Shown: positions 47,912-58,142, counted from the first letter of the stretch. The stretch is 64,000 bases of DNA from Vibrio sp. SCSIO 43136 (GCF_023716565.1 NZ_CP071848.1:744001-808000); one strand, 5' to 3'. Made by a program: numbers and translations. Notes: generated by a model not told the origin, from the sequence alone.

Positions 47912-47955
47912 AATAGAGCCAATGTAGCGCAAGCCTATGTTGGCTCTATTTTTTT
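47912..47955 (+). terminator. terminator of the flaG-fliD-flaI-fliS string
   Basis: A perfect 11-bp stem AATAGAGCCAA/TTGGCTCTATT has a 17-nt loop and is followed by T5. Confidence 0.85.
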
Positions 47956-48077
47956 GTGCTGTTTTGTTCGCCTCTTACTGAGCGTTTTAGTAAATAACCG
48001 CTAAAAGTCAGCAAGATTGGTAAGTACAAGAATTTTGTACAATAATGACTAAATTATAAAGGCAACCTTTTTATTCT

Positions 48078-49550
48078 ATGCAGCAGGGCTTGGCAAAGTT
48101 GTTGGTTATTGAAGATGACCAGCAAGTGAAACACGATTTAGGGATAATTCTAGAGTTTATTGGGGAAAATATTACCGCAGTAAGCTCAGAGCATATTGAT
48201 AGCGTTGACTTGGCCAAACCTTGGGCTGGGTGCATTCTTGGTTCTATTGATAGTGCGGATGCTGCCAAGGTTATTAGTCAAAAACTGCGTAAAGCGGTCC
48301 ATATTCCATTGCTGACGCTTGATACACCGAGTATCAAGGTCGAAGACTTTCCTCATTTCGTCGGAGAGCTACAACAGCCTCTCAACTACCCTCAGCTAAG
48401 TGATGCCCTGCGCCATTGCCAAGAGTTTCTGGGACGCAAGGGCAGTAGTTTAAGCCCTGCCAGTCGTAAAAATACCCTGTTCCGCAGCCTAGTGGGCCAA
48501 AGTGGTGGTATCCAAGAGGTTCGCCACTTAATCGAGCAAGTGGCGGGGACGGAAGCTAACGTGCTTATCCTTGGTGAGTCTGGTACGGGTAAAGAAGTGG
48601 TAGCGCGTAATATTCATTACCATTCTGAACGTCGTGACGGGCCTTTTGTACCAATTAATTGTGGCGCTATTCCACCTGACTTGCTTGAAAGCGAACTGTT
48701 TGGTCATGAGAAAGGTGCATTTACCGGGGCAATTACCGCACGTAAAGGGCGATTTGAACTGGCGGATGGCGGTACACTGTTCTTGGACGAAATAGGCGAT
48801 ATGCCGATGCCAATGCAGGTAAAACTGCTGCGTGTACTACAAGAGCGCTGTTTTGAACGCGTAGGCGGTAATGCCACAGTAAAAGCCAATGTGCGAGTGG
48901 TTGCGGCTACTCACCGTAACCTAGAGACCATGATTGATGATGGCGGTTTCCGTGAAGACTTGTTCTATCGTTTAAATGTGTTCCCAATCGACATGCCTGC
49001 GCTTAAAGAGCGTAAAGAAGATATTCCATTGCTGCTCAAAGAGCTGATGACTCGTATGGAAGCTGAAGGGGCACAAAACATTTGCTTTACGCCAAGAGCC
49101 ATTAACTCCTTAATGGAGCACGATTGGCCTGGCAACGTTCGCGAGTTGGCGAACTTGGTCGAGCGAATGATCATCTTATTCCCTAACAGCTTGGTCGATG
49201 TGAATCATTTACCGACTAAGTATCGTTACAGCGATATTCCTGAATTTCAGCCAGAGAACCAAATCTCAATCAAGTCCATTGAGGAGCAAGAGCAAGACGC
49301 CCTTGCCGATATTTTCTCTGAAGATTTTAGTTTTGATGCCGCTGACGACGTGCCTGATGGTGTCGATTCACCGCAAGAGTTACCGCCAGAAGGGGTCAAC
49401 CTCAAAGAGCTACTTGCAGAAGTAGAAATCAATATGATCAACCAAGCCCTAGATGCCCAAGGTGGGGTAGTGGCTCGTGCGGCCGACATGCTGGGCATGC
49501 GTCGCACAACTTTGGTTGAAAAAATGCGCAAATACAATCTGAATCGCTAA
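48078..49550 (+). CDS. flrA: flagellar master regulator FlrA (sigma-54 activator)
   Basis: FlrA (FleQ family) activates the first sigma-54-dependent flagellar genes. The 490-residue protein has an N-terminal receiver-like domain (about 1-120) that lacks a phosphoacceptor Asp at the expected place. The AAA+ domain has Walker A GESGTGKE (about 166-173) and the sigma-54 contact GAFTGA (213-218). A Fis-type helix-turn-helix lies at the end ([21 protein letters not shown]). In V. cholerae cyclic di-GMP binding inhibits FlrA. It is transcribed alone, after a terminator. Confidence 0.96.
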   Translation: MQQGLAKLLVIEDDQQVKHDLGIILEFIGENITAVSSEHIDSVDLAKPWAGCILGSIDSADAAKVISQKLRKAVHIPLLTLDTPSIKVEDFPHFVGELQQPLNYPQLSDALRHCQEFLGRKGSSLSPASRKNTLFRSLVGQSGGIQEVRHLIEQVAGTEANVLILGESGTGKEVVARNIHYHSERRDGPFVPINCGAIPPDLLESELFGHEKGAFTGAITARKGRFELADGGTLFLDEIGDMPMPMQVKLLRVLQERCFERVGGNATVKANVRVVAATHRNLETMIDDGGFREDLFYRLNVFPIDMPALKERKEDIPLLLKELMTRMEAEGAQNICFTPRAINSLMEHDWPGNVRELANLVERMIILFPNSLVDVNHLPTKYRYSDIPEFQPENQISIKSIEEQEQDALADIFSEDFSFDAADDVPDGVDSPQELPPEGVNLKELLAEVEINMINQALDAQGGVVARAADMLGMRRTTLVEKMRKYNLNR

Positions 49551-49630
49551 GCTCTCGACCGCATTTATCAGTCGAGTTCGTCAACGGATTGACACTCAAA
49601 TGTCGCTTAAATCCTTGATAATTAATTATA

Positions 49631-49665
49631 AATAGCCTGGCATGCATACTGCATTACAGGCTATT
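49631..49665 (+). terminator. hairpin that encloses the flrB sigma-54 promoter
   Basis: AATAGCCTG (49631-49639) and CAGGCTATT (49657-49665) are perfect 9-bp arms, followed by GTTGTTTTA. As RNA it could terminate flrA transcripts. As DNA it surrounds the flrBC promoter. Confidence 0.55.
49638..49653 (+). promoter_or_regulatory. flrB: sigma-54 promoter of flrBC
   Basis: TGGCATGCATACTGCA has GG and GC exactly 10 bases apart and matches TGGCAC-N5-TTGCA at most positions. It is 39 bases before the flrB start. FlrA activation is expected from the V. cholerae hierarchy. Confidence 0.82.
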
Positions 49666-49691
49666 GTTGTTTTATTTGTCGGAAACCTGTC

Positions 49692-50723
49692 ATGCCATCC
49701 AATGAAAACCTACCCACACTGGGCACCTTAGAAGAGCAAGTCACCCGCTATAAGCAGGTACTTGATGTGATGCCTGCTGGGGTGATTTTGCTGGATACTC
49801 AAGGGGTTATTTGCGAAGTCAATCCAGAGGCGCAGCGCTTATTGGAAGTGCCGCTACTCGGCCAGCGCTGGTTTGAAGTGATTCAAGCCGCATTCGCCCC
49901 TCAAGAAGATGATGGACATGAGATCTCATTGCGCAATGGCCGCAAGGTTCGCTTGGCTATCTCTGCATCGTCAACAGGGCAGTTAATTCTAGTCACCGAC
50001 TTAACCGAAACTCGATTGCTCCAAGCCCGAGTTGGGGATTTGCAACGTCTCTCTTCTCTTGGGCGCATGGTCGCTTCACTTGCTCACCAAGTGCGTACAC
50101 CTCTGTCGAGCGCTATGCTTTACGCTTCAAACTTATCTGCGCCTAACTTGGCTCAGCCGACAAGAGAGCGTTTTCAGACTAAGCTTATGGATAGGCTGCA
50201 TGACTTGGAGAAGCAGGTAAATGATATGTTGTTGTTTGCCAAAGGGGGAGACAACAAAGTTATTAAGCCGTTTACCTGCCAACAACTGCTCGATGAGTTC
50301 CACCCTATGGTGGAGGCCTCTTTAAAGAATAACCAAATTGATTACTGTCTCGAAGTGGAAGATGGTGACGCTGGGCTCATGGGCAACTCTAATGCGGTTG
50401 CGTCTGCGCTGAGCAATTTGGTGATCAACGCCATTCAAATAGCGGGGAAAGAGAGCCAAATCGATGTATTTGCTCGTGCGGTTGGTAACGAGCTCAAAAT
50501 TTCGGTACAAGATAGTGGTCCGGGAGTGCCTGCCGAGCTGCAACAAAAAATTCTCGAACCTTTCTTTACCACACGCTCTCAAGGTACAGGCCTTGGACTG
50601 GCGGTAGTACAAATGGTCGCTCGTGCACACAAAGGGCGACTTGAACTAATTTCAGAGCCCGGTGATGGCGCTTGCTTCACCGTATGCTTACCCCTTGCAA
50701 CCCAAGATTCCGGAGATGAATAA
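49692..50723 (+). CDS. flrB: flagellar sensor histidine kinase FlrB
   Basis: FlrB autophosphorylates and passes phosphate to FlrC. The 343-residue cytosolic kinase has a PAS-like domain (about 17-110), the phosphoacceptor His132 in ASLAHQVRTPLSS, and HATPase boxes NLVINAIQIA (N box), DSGPGVP and FTTRSQGTGLGLAV (G boxes). No membrane segment is present. Its stop overlaps the flrC start by one base (TAATG). Confidence 0.95.
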   Translation: MPSNENLPTLGTLEEQVTRYKQVLDVMPAGVILLDTQGVICEVNPEAQRLLEVPLLGQRWFEVIQAAFAPQEDDGHEISLRNGRKVRLAISASSTGQLILVTDLTETRLLQARVGDLQRLSSLGRMVASLAHQVRTPLSSAMLYASNLSAPNLAQPTRERFQTKLMDRLHDLEKQVNDMLLFAKGGDNKVIKPFTCQQLLDEFHPMVEASLKNNQIDYCLEVEDGDAGLMGNSNAVASALSNLVINAIQIAGKESQIDVFARAVGNELKISVQDSGPGVPAELQQKILEPFFTTRSQGTGLGLAVVQMVARAHKGRLELISEPGDGACFTVCLPLATQDSGDE

Positions 50724-52147
50724 TGGCCCAAAGCAAAGTATTAATCGTAGAAGATGACGAAGGACTACGTGAAGCTTTAGTCGATACTCTCGCACTGGCG
50801 GGCTATGAATGGGTTGAAGCAGACAGTGCAGAAGCCGCTTTAGTGCTGCTTAAAGCGCAAGAAGTGGATATCGTGATCTCAGATGTTCAAATGGCTGGGA
50901 TGGGCGGTCTTGCCCTACTGCGCAACATTAAAACCCATTGGCCTAAACTGCCTGTGCTGTTGATGACGGCTTATGCCAACATTGAAGATGCGGTGTCTGC
51001 GATGAAAGAAGGTGCCATAGATTATATGGCTAAGCCTTTTGCACCTGAAGTGTTGCTTAACATGGTCAGCCGCTATGCGCCAGTGAAGTCCGACAGCAGT
51101 GGCGATGCTATCGTTGCAGACCCTAAGAGTTTGCAGTTGCTTGCCCTTGCAGACAAAGTGGCAAAAACAGATGCCAACGTGATGGTGTTAGGCCCAAGTG
51201 GTAGTGGTAAGGAAGTGATGTCTCGATACATTCACAACGCTTCTTTACGCAACAAAGGTCCTTTTGTTGCTATAAACTGCGCAGCGATTCCAGATAATAT
51301 GCTTGAAGCGACCCTGTTTGGTTATGAAAAAGGGGCGTTTACTGGTGCAGTTCAGGCTTGCCCTGGTAAGTTTGAGCAGGCTCAAGGTGGTACCATTTTG
51401 CTCGACGAGATCAGTGAAATGGATTTGAACCTGCAAGCGAAATTGCTGCGTGTCTTGCAAGAGCGAGAAGTTGAGCGTTTGGGCAGTCGTAAGAGCATTA
51501 AGCTCGATGTACGTGTTCTGGCCACCAGTAACCGAGACCTCAAACAGTATGTAGCTGAAGGTAGTTTTCGTGAAGATCTCTATTACCGACTTAACGTGTT
51601 CCCAATTGCCTGGCCGCCACTGTGCGAACGCCAAGGTGATATCGAGCCCTTATCCAAGCATTTAGTCGAAAGGCACTGTAAAAAGCTTGGTTTACCAGTA
51701 CCTTCGCTCTCTGTGTCAGCTGTTGCTAAACTTAATCAATACCCTTGGCCGGGGAACGTTCGAGAGTTGGACAACGTGATCCAACGAGCACTGATTTTGA
51801 GTGAGCAAAAAGATATCGACACTGAGCATATTTTGCTCGAAGGTGTCGATTGGCAAGACGTCAATAGCTTGCAAAATGCCGTGCAAGCAGATGTGGTTGC
51901 CCCCTCGGTGAAACCGGTGGCAGAAGTATCTGCGCCGAGCGAATACAAGGACGTTGAAGTTAAGAGTCTCGGCGGTGATGGTTTAGGCTCTGAACTGAGA
52001 GAGCAGGAATACGCCATCATTCTGGAGACCATGGCGGAGTGCAACGGTCGTCGTAAAGAGATGGCCGAAAAATTAGGGATCAGCCCAAGAACATTACGCT
52101 ACAAACTTGCCAAAATGCGAGATGCGGGTATTGAAATACCTAACTAA
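50723..52147 (+). CDS. flrC: flagellar response regulator FlrC (sigma-54 activator)
   Basis: FlrC is an NtrC-type regulator that activates later sigma-54 flagellar genes when phosphorylated. The 474-residue protein has the receiver domain with Asp54 (VISDVQMAGMGG) and Lys in MAKPF. The AAA+ domain has GPSGSGKE and GAFTGA. The Fis-type HTH is at the end (GRRKEMAEKLGISPRTLRYKLAKMR). It is translationally coupled to flrB. Confidence 0.96.
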   Translation: MAQSKVLIVEDDEGLREALVDTLALAGYEWVEADSAEAALVLLKAQEVDIVISDVQMAGMGGLALLRNIKTHWPKLPVLLMTAYANIEDAVSAMKEGAIDYMAKPFAPEVLLNMVSRYAPVKSDSSGDAIVADPKSLQLLALADKVAKTDANVMVLGPSGSGKEVMSRYIHNASLRNKGPFVAINCAAIPDNMLEATLFGYEKGAFTGAVQACPGKFEQAQGGTILLDEISEMDLNLQAKLLRVLQEREVERLGSRKSIKLDVRVLATSNRDLKQYVAEGSFREDLYYRLNVFPIAWPPLCERQGDIEPLSKHLVERHCKKLGLPVPSLSVSAVAKLNQYPWPGNVRELDNVIQRALILSEQKDIDTEHILLEGVDWQDVNSLQNAVQADVVAPSVKPVAEVSAPSEYKDVEVKSLGGDGLGSELREQEYAIILETMAECNGRRKEMAEKLGISPRTLRYKLAKMRDAGIEIPN

Positions 52148-52173
52148 TTGATATTATTACTGACTAGGATCCA

Positions 52174-52189
52174 TGGCATACTAATTGCA
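52174..52189 (+). promoter_or_regulatory. fliE: sigma-54 promoter of the fliE operon
   Basis: TGGCATACTAATTGCA has GG-N10-GC and a perfect TTGCA at -12. It is 55 bases before fliE. Confidence 0.88.
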
Positions 52190-52243
52190 GTGTCAATAAA
52201 TAGGTTATGTTTACAGGTCAAAAAATTGACTTCTGAGGTTTGA

Positions 52244-52555
52244 ATGAAAGTCGGCGGATTACAGCAAGAAATGCAAGCAATGATGCTTGAAGCAACTAAC
52301 AGCACTCAGCCTATGACAGGCGGGCAAGTGAATGCTGATTTTGGCGCGATGCTGAATCAAGCGATTAATAATGTCAACGGTTTACAGAAGCAATCTGGTG
52401 AGCTCGCCACTCGCTTTGACCAAGGTGACCCTAACGTATCTCTGTCAGACGTGATGATCGCTCGAAATAAATCGAGCGTGGCCTTTGATGCAACGATTCA
52501 AGTTCGAAATAAGCTGGTGGAAGCTTATAAAGAACTGATGAACATGCCAGTGTAG
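52244..52555 (+). CDS. fliE: flagellar hook-basal body protein FliE
   Basis: FliE joins the MS ring to the proximal rod. The 103-residue protein shows GDPNVSLSDVMIARNKSSVAFDATIQVRNKLVEAYKELMNMPV-type ends; the key part is VSLSDVMIARNKSS. It is the first gene of the basal-body operon, with GAGG seven bases before the ATG. Confidence 0.96.
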   Translation: MKVGGLQQEMQAMMLEATNSTQPMTGGQVNADFGAMLNQAINNVNGLQKQSGELATRFDQGDPNVSLSDVMIARNKSSVAFDATIQVRNKLVEAYKELMNMPV

Positions 52556-52570
52556 TACAGGTAGAAAAAC

Positions 52571-54310
52571 GTGGCTGACGAAAACAGAACAACAGATTTA
52601 GCAGTAGCAGATGGTGGGGCTGAAACAGGCCTAAGTACCGACCTAGATGCAGGGAATCAAAACTTAGATTTGGATGAAAAAAGTTCTTCCAAGTTTGATA
52701 TGGCGATGGGTGATCTTGACCTACTTCGTCAAGTGGTGCTGGTGGTGGCGATATCTATCTGTGTTGCGCTAATCGTCATGGTGTTTTTCTGGGTCAAAGA
52801 GCCAGAGTTGCGTCCTTTGGGGACCTATGAAACCGCAGAATTGATCCCCGTCCTTGATTATCTCGATCAACAAAAAATTGACTATAAGCTGGAAGGTAAC
52901 ACCATTCGTGTGCCAGCCAGCGATTTTAGTAATATCAAACTCAACATGACCCGCGCAGGCTTAAATCAAGCAGATCCTGCGGGCGACGATATTTTGCTCA
53001 ATGATATGGGCTTTGGTGTGTCGCAACGTCTCGAGCAAGAGCGACTAAAACTGAGTCGTGAGCGTCAATTGAGTAAAGCCATCGAGCAGATCAGATTGGT
53101 GCGTAAAGCGCAGGTTCTATTGGCGCTGCCAAAGCAAAGCGTATTTGTACGCCACAACCAAGAAGCTTCTGCAACGGTATTTCTAACGTTGGCAACGGGC
53201 AAGAACCTCAATCAAGAAGAAGTCGATTCGATCGTTGATATGGTGGCCAGTGCAGTACCGGGTATGAAACCGACTCGAGTCACTGTGACAGACCAATTTG
53301 GCCGTCTATTAAGCTCAGGCTCTCAAGACCCAATGGCAACGGCGCGCCGCAAAGAGCACGAGCTGGAACGCAGGCAAGAACAAGCGCTGCGCGAAAAAAT
53401 AGATTCGGTACTGATCCCAATTTTGGGTATCGGTAACTATACAGCTCAGGTTGATATCGAGCTGGATTTCAGTGCCATTGAGCAGACTCGTAAAAGGTTT
53501 GACCCACAAACCGCAGCAACGCGCAGCGAGTACACTCTTGAAGATTATAATAACGGCAACGTAGTGGCCGGTGTTCCGGGAGCCTTAAGTAACCAACCGC
53601 CAGCGGATGCTTCAATTCCTGAGGATGTCGCACAGATGAAAGATGGCTCGGTCATGGGGCAGGGTTCTGTGCACAAAGAAGCCACTCGAAACTTCGAGCT
53701 AGATACCACCATCAGTCATGAGCGTCGTCAGACGGGTGTGGTCAATCGCCAAACCGTATCCGTTGCGATTAAAGACAAAGCGATTGTTAATCCAGACAGT
53801 GGTGAAGTGACCTATCAGCCTCTGAGCCAAGTTCAGTTAGAGTCTATCCGTGCGGTACTTGTTGGCGCTGTTGGTTTTAGCGAAGGCCGTGGTGACTTGC
53901 TAAACGTCATCAGCATGCAGTTTGCCGAACCTGAGCTTGAGACTGCGGTTGATGTGCCGATTTGGGAACACCCTAACTTTAACGACTGGATCCGTTGGCT
54001 AGCGAGTGCCTTGGTGATCATTGCGATCATCATGGTACTAGTTCGTCCAGCTATGAAGAAACTTATCAACCCACATAGTGATGAAGAGGATGATGAGTTT
54101 GGCTCCGATGGTTTGCCAATGGCTGCCGATGGAGACACCAGCCTGATCGGTAGTGATATCGACATTGGTGAGACATTTGAATTTGGTTCAGGCATTGATT
54201 TGCCTAACCTACACAAAGATGAAGATGTGTTGAAAGCGGTTCGTGCACTGGTTGCTAACGAGCCAGAGCTTGCAGCACAAGTAGTGAAGAATTGGGTAGC
54301 AGATGGCTAA
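52571..54310 (+). CDS. fliF: flagellar MS-ring protein FliF
   Basis: FliF forms the inner-membrane MS ring that houses the export gate. The 579-residue protein has two membrane segments (about 55-75 and 470-490). The periplasmic ring-building motifs include ETAELIPVLDYLDQQKIDY and VRKAQVLLALPKQSVFVR. The cytoplasmic C-terminal tail binds FliG. The start is GTG. Its last 8 bases overlap fliG. Confidence 0.96.
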   Translation: MADENRTTDLAVADGGAETGLSTDLDAGNQNLDLDEKSSSKFDMAMGDLDLLRQVVLVVAISICVALIVMVFFWVKEPELRPLGTYETAELIPVLDYLDQQKIDYKLEGNTIRVPASDFSNIKLNMTRAGLNQADPAGDDILLNDMGFGVSQRLEQERLKLSRERQLSKAIEQIRLVRKAQVLLALPKQSVFVRHNQEASATVFLTLATGKNLNQEEVDSIVDMVASAVPGMKPTRVTVTDQFGRLLSSGSQDPMATARRKEHELERRQEQALREKIDSVLIPILGIGNYTAQVDIELDFSAIEQTRKRFDPQTAATRSEYTLEDYNNGNVVAGVPGALSNQPPADASIPEDVAQMKDGSVMGQGSVHKEATRNFELDTTISHERRQTGVVNRQTVSVAIKDKAIVNPDSGEVTYQPLSQVQLESIRAVLVGAVGFSEGRGDLLNVISMQFAEPELETAVDVPIWEHPNFNDWIRWLASALVIIAIIMVLVRPAMKKLINPHSDEEDDEFGSDGLPMAADGDTSLIGSDIDIGETFEFGSGIDLPNLHKDEDVLKAVRALVANEPELAAQVVKNWVADG

Positions 54311-55355
54311 TGAACTAACCACCACCGATAACGAAGAAAATAACGTACCTGCGGTCGATATTTCTGAGATCCCCGGTGAAGAGCGTGCAGCAATTTTGCT
54401 GCTTAGTTTAAGCGAGCAAGACGCTGCGGGTATTATCCGTCACCTTGAACCAAAACAAGTTCAACGTGTAGGTAGTGCTATGGCGCGTGCGGCAGAGTTG
54501 AGCGCCGACAAAGTTAGCGTTGTTCACCGAGCATTTTTGGAAGACATTCAAAAATATACCAACATTGGTATGGGCAGCGAAGACTTTATGCGTAATGCCT
54601 TGGTGGCTGCACTGGGTGAAGATAAAGCGAATAACTTGGTTGACCAAATTCTTCTTGGCACAGGTTCAAAAGGTCTCGATTCCCTTAAGTGGATGGACCC
54701 ACGTCAAGTGGCGAGTATTATCGTCAACGAACACCCTCAGATCCAAACCATTGTATTGTCCTATTTGGAAGCCGATCAGTCAGCAGAGATCTTGTCCCAG
54801 TTCCCTGAGCGTGTGCGTCTTGATCTAATGATGCGTATCGCCAACTTAGAAGAGGTTCAACCATCAGCGCTAGCCGAACTGAATGAAATCATGGAGAAAC
54901 AGTTTGCTGGTCAAGCAGGTGCGCAGGCCGCTAAGATCGGTGGTACTAAGGCGGCGGCTGAAATCATGAACTTCATGGATAACAGCGTTGAAGGCATCTT
55001 GATGGATCAAATCCGTGAGCAAGATGAAGACATGGCTTCGCAAATTCAAGACCTTATGTTCGTGTTTGAAAACTTGGCCGAAGTGGATGACCAAGGTATC
55101 CAGAAACTCTTGCGTGATGTGCCACAAGACGTACTTCAAAAAGCGCTTAAAGGCGCTGATGAAACACTGCAAGAGAAGATCTTCAAGAACATGTCTAAAC
55201 GTGCTGCCGACATGATGCGTGATGATATTGAAGCGATGCCACCCGTTCGTGTTGCTGATGTGGAAGCGGCTCAGAAAGAGATCTTGGCCGTGGCTCGTAA
55301 GTTGGCCGATAGCGGAGAGATCATGCTCTCTGGCGGTGCTGACGAGTTCTTGTAA
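54303..55355 (+). CDS. fliG: flagellar motor switch protein FliG
   Basis: FliG transmits torque from the stator and binds FliF and FliM. The 350-residue protein has ISEIPGEERAAILLLSLSEQDAA at the N-domain, EHPQI (EHPQ motif) in the middle domain, and the C-terminal charged torque helix (KAAQKEILA..RKLADSGEI region). It overlaps fliF by 8 bases. It is followed by an intra-operon hairpin. Confidence 0.96.
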   Translation: MANELTTTDNEENNVPAVDISEIPGEERAAILLLSLSEQDAAGIIRHLEPKQVQRVGSAMARAAELSADKVSVVHRAFLEDIQKYTNIGMGSEDFMRNALVAALGEDKANNLVDQILLGTGSKGLDSLKWMDPRQVASIIVNEHPQIQTIVLSYLEADQSAEILSQFPERVRLDLMMRIANLEEVQPSALAELNEIMEKQFAGQAGAQAAKIGGTKAAAEIMNFMDNSVEGILMDQIREQDEDMASQIQDLMFVFENLAEVDDQGIQKLLRDVPQDVLQKALKGADETLQEKIFKNMSKRAADMMRDDIEAMPPVRVADVEAAQKEILAVARKLADSGEIMLSGGADEFL

Positions 55356-55368
55356 CCATTTTAGACCC

Positions 55369-55403
55369 TCCCTTTGCTGAGCGCTGGCCGCTTAGCAAAG
55401 GGA
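55369..55403 (+). other. strong intra-operon hairpin between fliG and fliH
   Basis: TCCCTTTGCTGAGC (55369-55382) pairs with GCTTAGCAAAGGGA (55390-55403), 14 bp with one G-U and a 7-nt loop. No T tract follows, so it is more likely an mRNA processing or stability element than a terminator. Confidence 0.65.
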
Positions 55404-55439
55404 AGAAATAAAGCCCTCACCCACATAGCAGGTACAGAA

Positions 55440-56240
55440 ATGTCATTAGAAAAAAAACGTGGGTTCCTCCGCCCAGACGAAGATCAAGCCATTCCTGAAG
55501 CCCATACCTGGGGCCTTCCCGACTATACTGCTGAAACCAAGTCTGAAGCTCGTGATACAGCGATGAATTACGATCCGACATGGGCACCTATCGTTAAAGA
55601 GCCAGAACCCGAAGAGCCAGAACCGTTAACCGAAGAGCAGTTGGAAGCCATTAAGCAGTCTGCGTATCAGGAAGGCATGGTTCAAGGGCAAGAAGCTGGG
55701 TTCAAACAAGGCTACGAAAAAGGGAAAGAAGAAGGCATGGCGGCTGGACACGCCGAAGGTCTAGAACAGGGGCAAGCGGACGGGGTCGCAGCAGGGCAAG
55801 AGTATATTCAGCAGCAAGTTGAGCATTTTATGAACCTTGCTAACCAATTTGCCCAGCCACTTGAGTTAATGAACGCCCAAGTTGAACGTCAGTTAGTGGA
55901 TATGGTGTTAAGCCTAACCAAAGAGGTTGTCCATATTGAAGTGCAGACTAACCCACAGGTGATCTTAGACACCGTGCGTGAGTGTGTGGAAGCCTTACCT
56001 ATTGCTGGTCACTCAATTACGATCAAACTGCACCCTGAAGACGAACAGATCGTTCGGAGTGCCTATGGTAATGATGAATTAGAGACTCGTCAGTGGGCCT
56101 TGATGGCAGAACCTGCACTTAATCGCGGAGATGTTCACCTTGAAGCGGGAGAGTCTGCGGTGAGCTACAAGATGGAAGAGCGCATTCGCTCCGTGCTCGA
56201 TACCTTTTGTGGGGTCAATCGTTATCAAAGGAACGAGTGA
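55440..56240 (+). CDS. fliH: flagellar export apparatus regulator FliH
   Basis: FliH binds and restrains the FliI ATPase and docks it at the export gate. The 266-residue protein has glycine-spaced helical repeats ([24 protein letters not shown] GxxxG pattern, about residues 78-125), typical of FliH. A C-terminal V-ATPase E-like domain follows. The ATG at 55440 is preferred because it begins the conserved [12 protein letters not shown]. The stop overlaps the fliI start (TGATG). Confidence 0.92.
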   Translation: MSLEKKRGFLRPDEDQAIPEAHTWGLPDYTAETKSEARDTAMNYDPTWAPIVKEPEPEEPEPLTEEQLEAIKQSAYQEGMVQGQEAGFKQGYEKGKEEGMAAGHAEGLEQGQADGVAAGQEYIQQQVEHFMNLANQFAQPLELMNAQVERQLVDMVLSLTKEVVHIEVQTNPQVILDTVRECVEALPIAGHSITIKLHPEDEQIVRSAYGNDELETRQWALMAEPALNRGDVHLEAGESAVSYKMEERIRSVLDTFCGVNRYQRNE

Positions 56241-57559
56241 TGCTAGCATTAGAAAATCGCTTATCAAACTATAAAATCCACGGTCTGACGACCCGAGCTA
56301 TCGCCTCGGGTAAGTTGGTACGTGTTGTTGGTCTCACCTTGGAAGCCACAGGCTGCAAGGCCCCCATTGGTAGCCTGTGTAAAGTAGAGACCTTGACCGG
56401 AGAAATGGAAGCTGAAGTGGTTGGTTTCTCTGGAGACAATCTCTTCTTGATGCCTAGTGAGCAAATCACCGGAGTGCTACCAGGTGCGAAAGTCACCCCA
56501 ATTACCGCCGAATCAGGGCTGCCCGTGGGCATGGAACTACTTGGCCGAGTGATTGATGGCGTAGGTAATCCATTAGATGGTCTCGGTGAGATCTATACCG
56601 AACAAAGAGCAAAATTTAACGCCGACCCGATTAACCCTTTGATGCGAAAACCTATATCCGAACCACTCGATGTGGGTTTAAAGGCGGTTAACGGTCTATT
56701 GACGGTAGGCAAGGGACAGCGTATTGGGCTGTTTGCAGGCTCAGGTGTCGGTAAGTCGGTCACGCTTGGCATGATGACCCGAGGCACTACTGCGCAAGTG
56801 GTTGTGGTTGGGCTTATCGGTGAGCGTGGACGAGAAGTAAAAGAGTTTATAGAAGAGATTTTGGGCACCGAGGGACGCAAGCGTTCCGTCGTAGTGGCAG
56901 CACCTGCCGATGCGTCACCTCTGATGCGTCTTAAAGGGTGTCAAACCGCACTGACTATCGCAGAGTACTTTCGAGACCAAGGTTTGGATGTTTTGCTTTT
57001 GATGGACTCATTGACTCGTTTTGCTCAAGCGCAGCGTGAAATAGCTTTGTCTGTCGGTGAGCCGCCAGCAACAAAAGGTTATCCGCCTTCGGTGTTTGCT
57101 AAGTTGCCTGCGCTGGTTGAGCGTGCGGGTAACGGTGGCCCAGATCAGGGGTCGATTACTGCATTTTTTACGGTGTTAACCGAAGGGGATGATCTTCAAG
57201 ACCCTATCGCCGATGCTTCGCGAGCGATATTGGACGGTCATATTGTATTATCGCGTGAATTGGCAGATGCAGGTCATTACCCTGCCATTGACGTTGAAAA
57301 ATCGGTAAGCCGTGTAATGCCGCAAATCGTGACCGATCAGCATATGTTAATGGCTAAGGCTGTACGTCAAGTTCTGTCCATTTGCCGTAAAAACCAAGAT
57401 CTGGTGTCGATTGGTGCCTATAAACCGGGTACCGATCAAGCCATAGATACCGCATTCACCCTAAAACCGAAACTGGATGGATACTCGCAACAGCAAATGG
57501 GTGAATCCGTGAACTATGACATGTGTGTCAACATGCTAAAAAGCATCATGCAGGGCTAG
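56240..57559 (+). CDS. fliI: flagellum-specific ATPase FliI
   Basis: FliI is the F1-beta-like ATPase of flagellar export. The 439-residue protein has Walker [16 protein letters not shown], Walker [18 protein letters not shown] and the FliI/YscN signature [16 protein letters not shown]. The ATG at 56240, with AAAGGAA in front, was chosen over an upstream ATG inside fliH. Confidence 0.97.
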   Translation: MLALENRLSNYKIHGLTTRAIASGKLVRVVGLTLEATGCKAPIGSLCKVETLTGEMEAEVVGFSGDNLFLMPSEQITGVLPGAKVTPITAESGLPVGMELLGRVIDGVGNPLDGLGEIYTEQRAKFNADPINPLMRKPISEPLDVGLKAVNGLLTVGKGQRIGLFAGSGVGKSVTLGMMTRGTTAQVVVVGLIGERGREVKEFIEEILGTEGRKRSVVVAAPADASPLMRLKGCQTALTIAEYFRDQGLDVLLLMDSLTRFAQAQREIALSVGEPPATKGYPPSVFAKLPALVERAGNGGPDQGSITAFFTVLTEGDDLQDPIADASRAILDGHIVLSRELADAGHYPAIDVEKSVSRVMPQIVTDQHMLMAKAVRQVLSICRKNQDLVSIGAYKPGTDQAIDTAFTLKPKLDGYSQQQMGESVNYDMCVNMLKSIMQG

Positions 57560-57568
57560 GAGTGTTAA

Positions 57569-58009
57569 ATGGAAAATGCACTTGAATTCCTGCTTGAACA
57601 AGCCAAAGAACATGAATCTCAAGCGGTACTGGCGCTCAATAAAGCACGCAGTGAGCTGGATAACTATTACGAACAGCTTAAGCAAATCGAACAGTATCGC
57701 CTCGATTACTGTAATCAGCTAGTTGATAGGGGCAAAGGTGGGCTGACGGCGGCGCAATATGGCCATCTTAATCGCTTTCTTACCCAGCTAGATGAGACTT
57801 TAGCTAAGCAAAAACTCGCCGAAGAGCACTTCAAATCTCAAGTCGACAATTGCCAAGAAAATTGGATGAATCACCGCAAGCAAAGACGCTCATATGAGTG
57901 GCTGATGGAAAAGCGCGATAAAGAAAAACGTCAGCGCCAAGAGGCGTTAGAGCAAAAGCAAAATGATGAGTTTGCTACGCTTCAGTTCGCTCGTCGCCAA
58001 CAACGATAA
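57569..58009 (+). CDS. fliJ: flagellar export chaperone FliJ
   Basis: FliJ is a long coiled-coil stalk inside the FliI ring. It engages FlhA and escorts free chaperones. The 146-residue protein is almost wholly helical with heptad-like spacing (ALNKARSELDNYYEQLKQIEQY, EHFKSQVDN). It is the last gene of fliEFGHIJ, 10 bases after fliI. Confidence 0.92.
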   Translation: MENALEFLLEQAKEHESQAVLALNKARSELDNYYEQLKQIEQYRLDYCNQLVDRGKGGLTAAQYGHLNRFLTQLDETLAKQKLAEEHFKSQVDNCQENWMNHRKQRRSYEWLMEKRDKEKRQRQEALEQKQNDEFATLQFARRQQR

Positions 58010-58013
58010 CCTT

Positions 58014-58029
58014 TGGTCTGATTTTTGCA
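58014..58029 (+). promoter_or_regulatory. fliK: candidate sigma-54 promoter upstream of fliK
   Basis: TGGTCTGATTTTTGCA has GG-N10-GC spacing and a perfect TTGCA, but the -24 element (TGGTCT) is weak. It lies in the 133-base gap between fliJ and fliK. Confidence 0.5.
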
Positions 58030-58142
58030 TTTACCCTTATTAGCTTGAAGTAGTGGCGGTAATAATGTGCCGCTTGAGAATTTCTTGGCGTGGTAGCTAC
58101 CATGCCTCCGCAACCAATGCGGCAACTGTGAGAGTATGTCCT

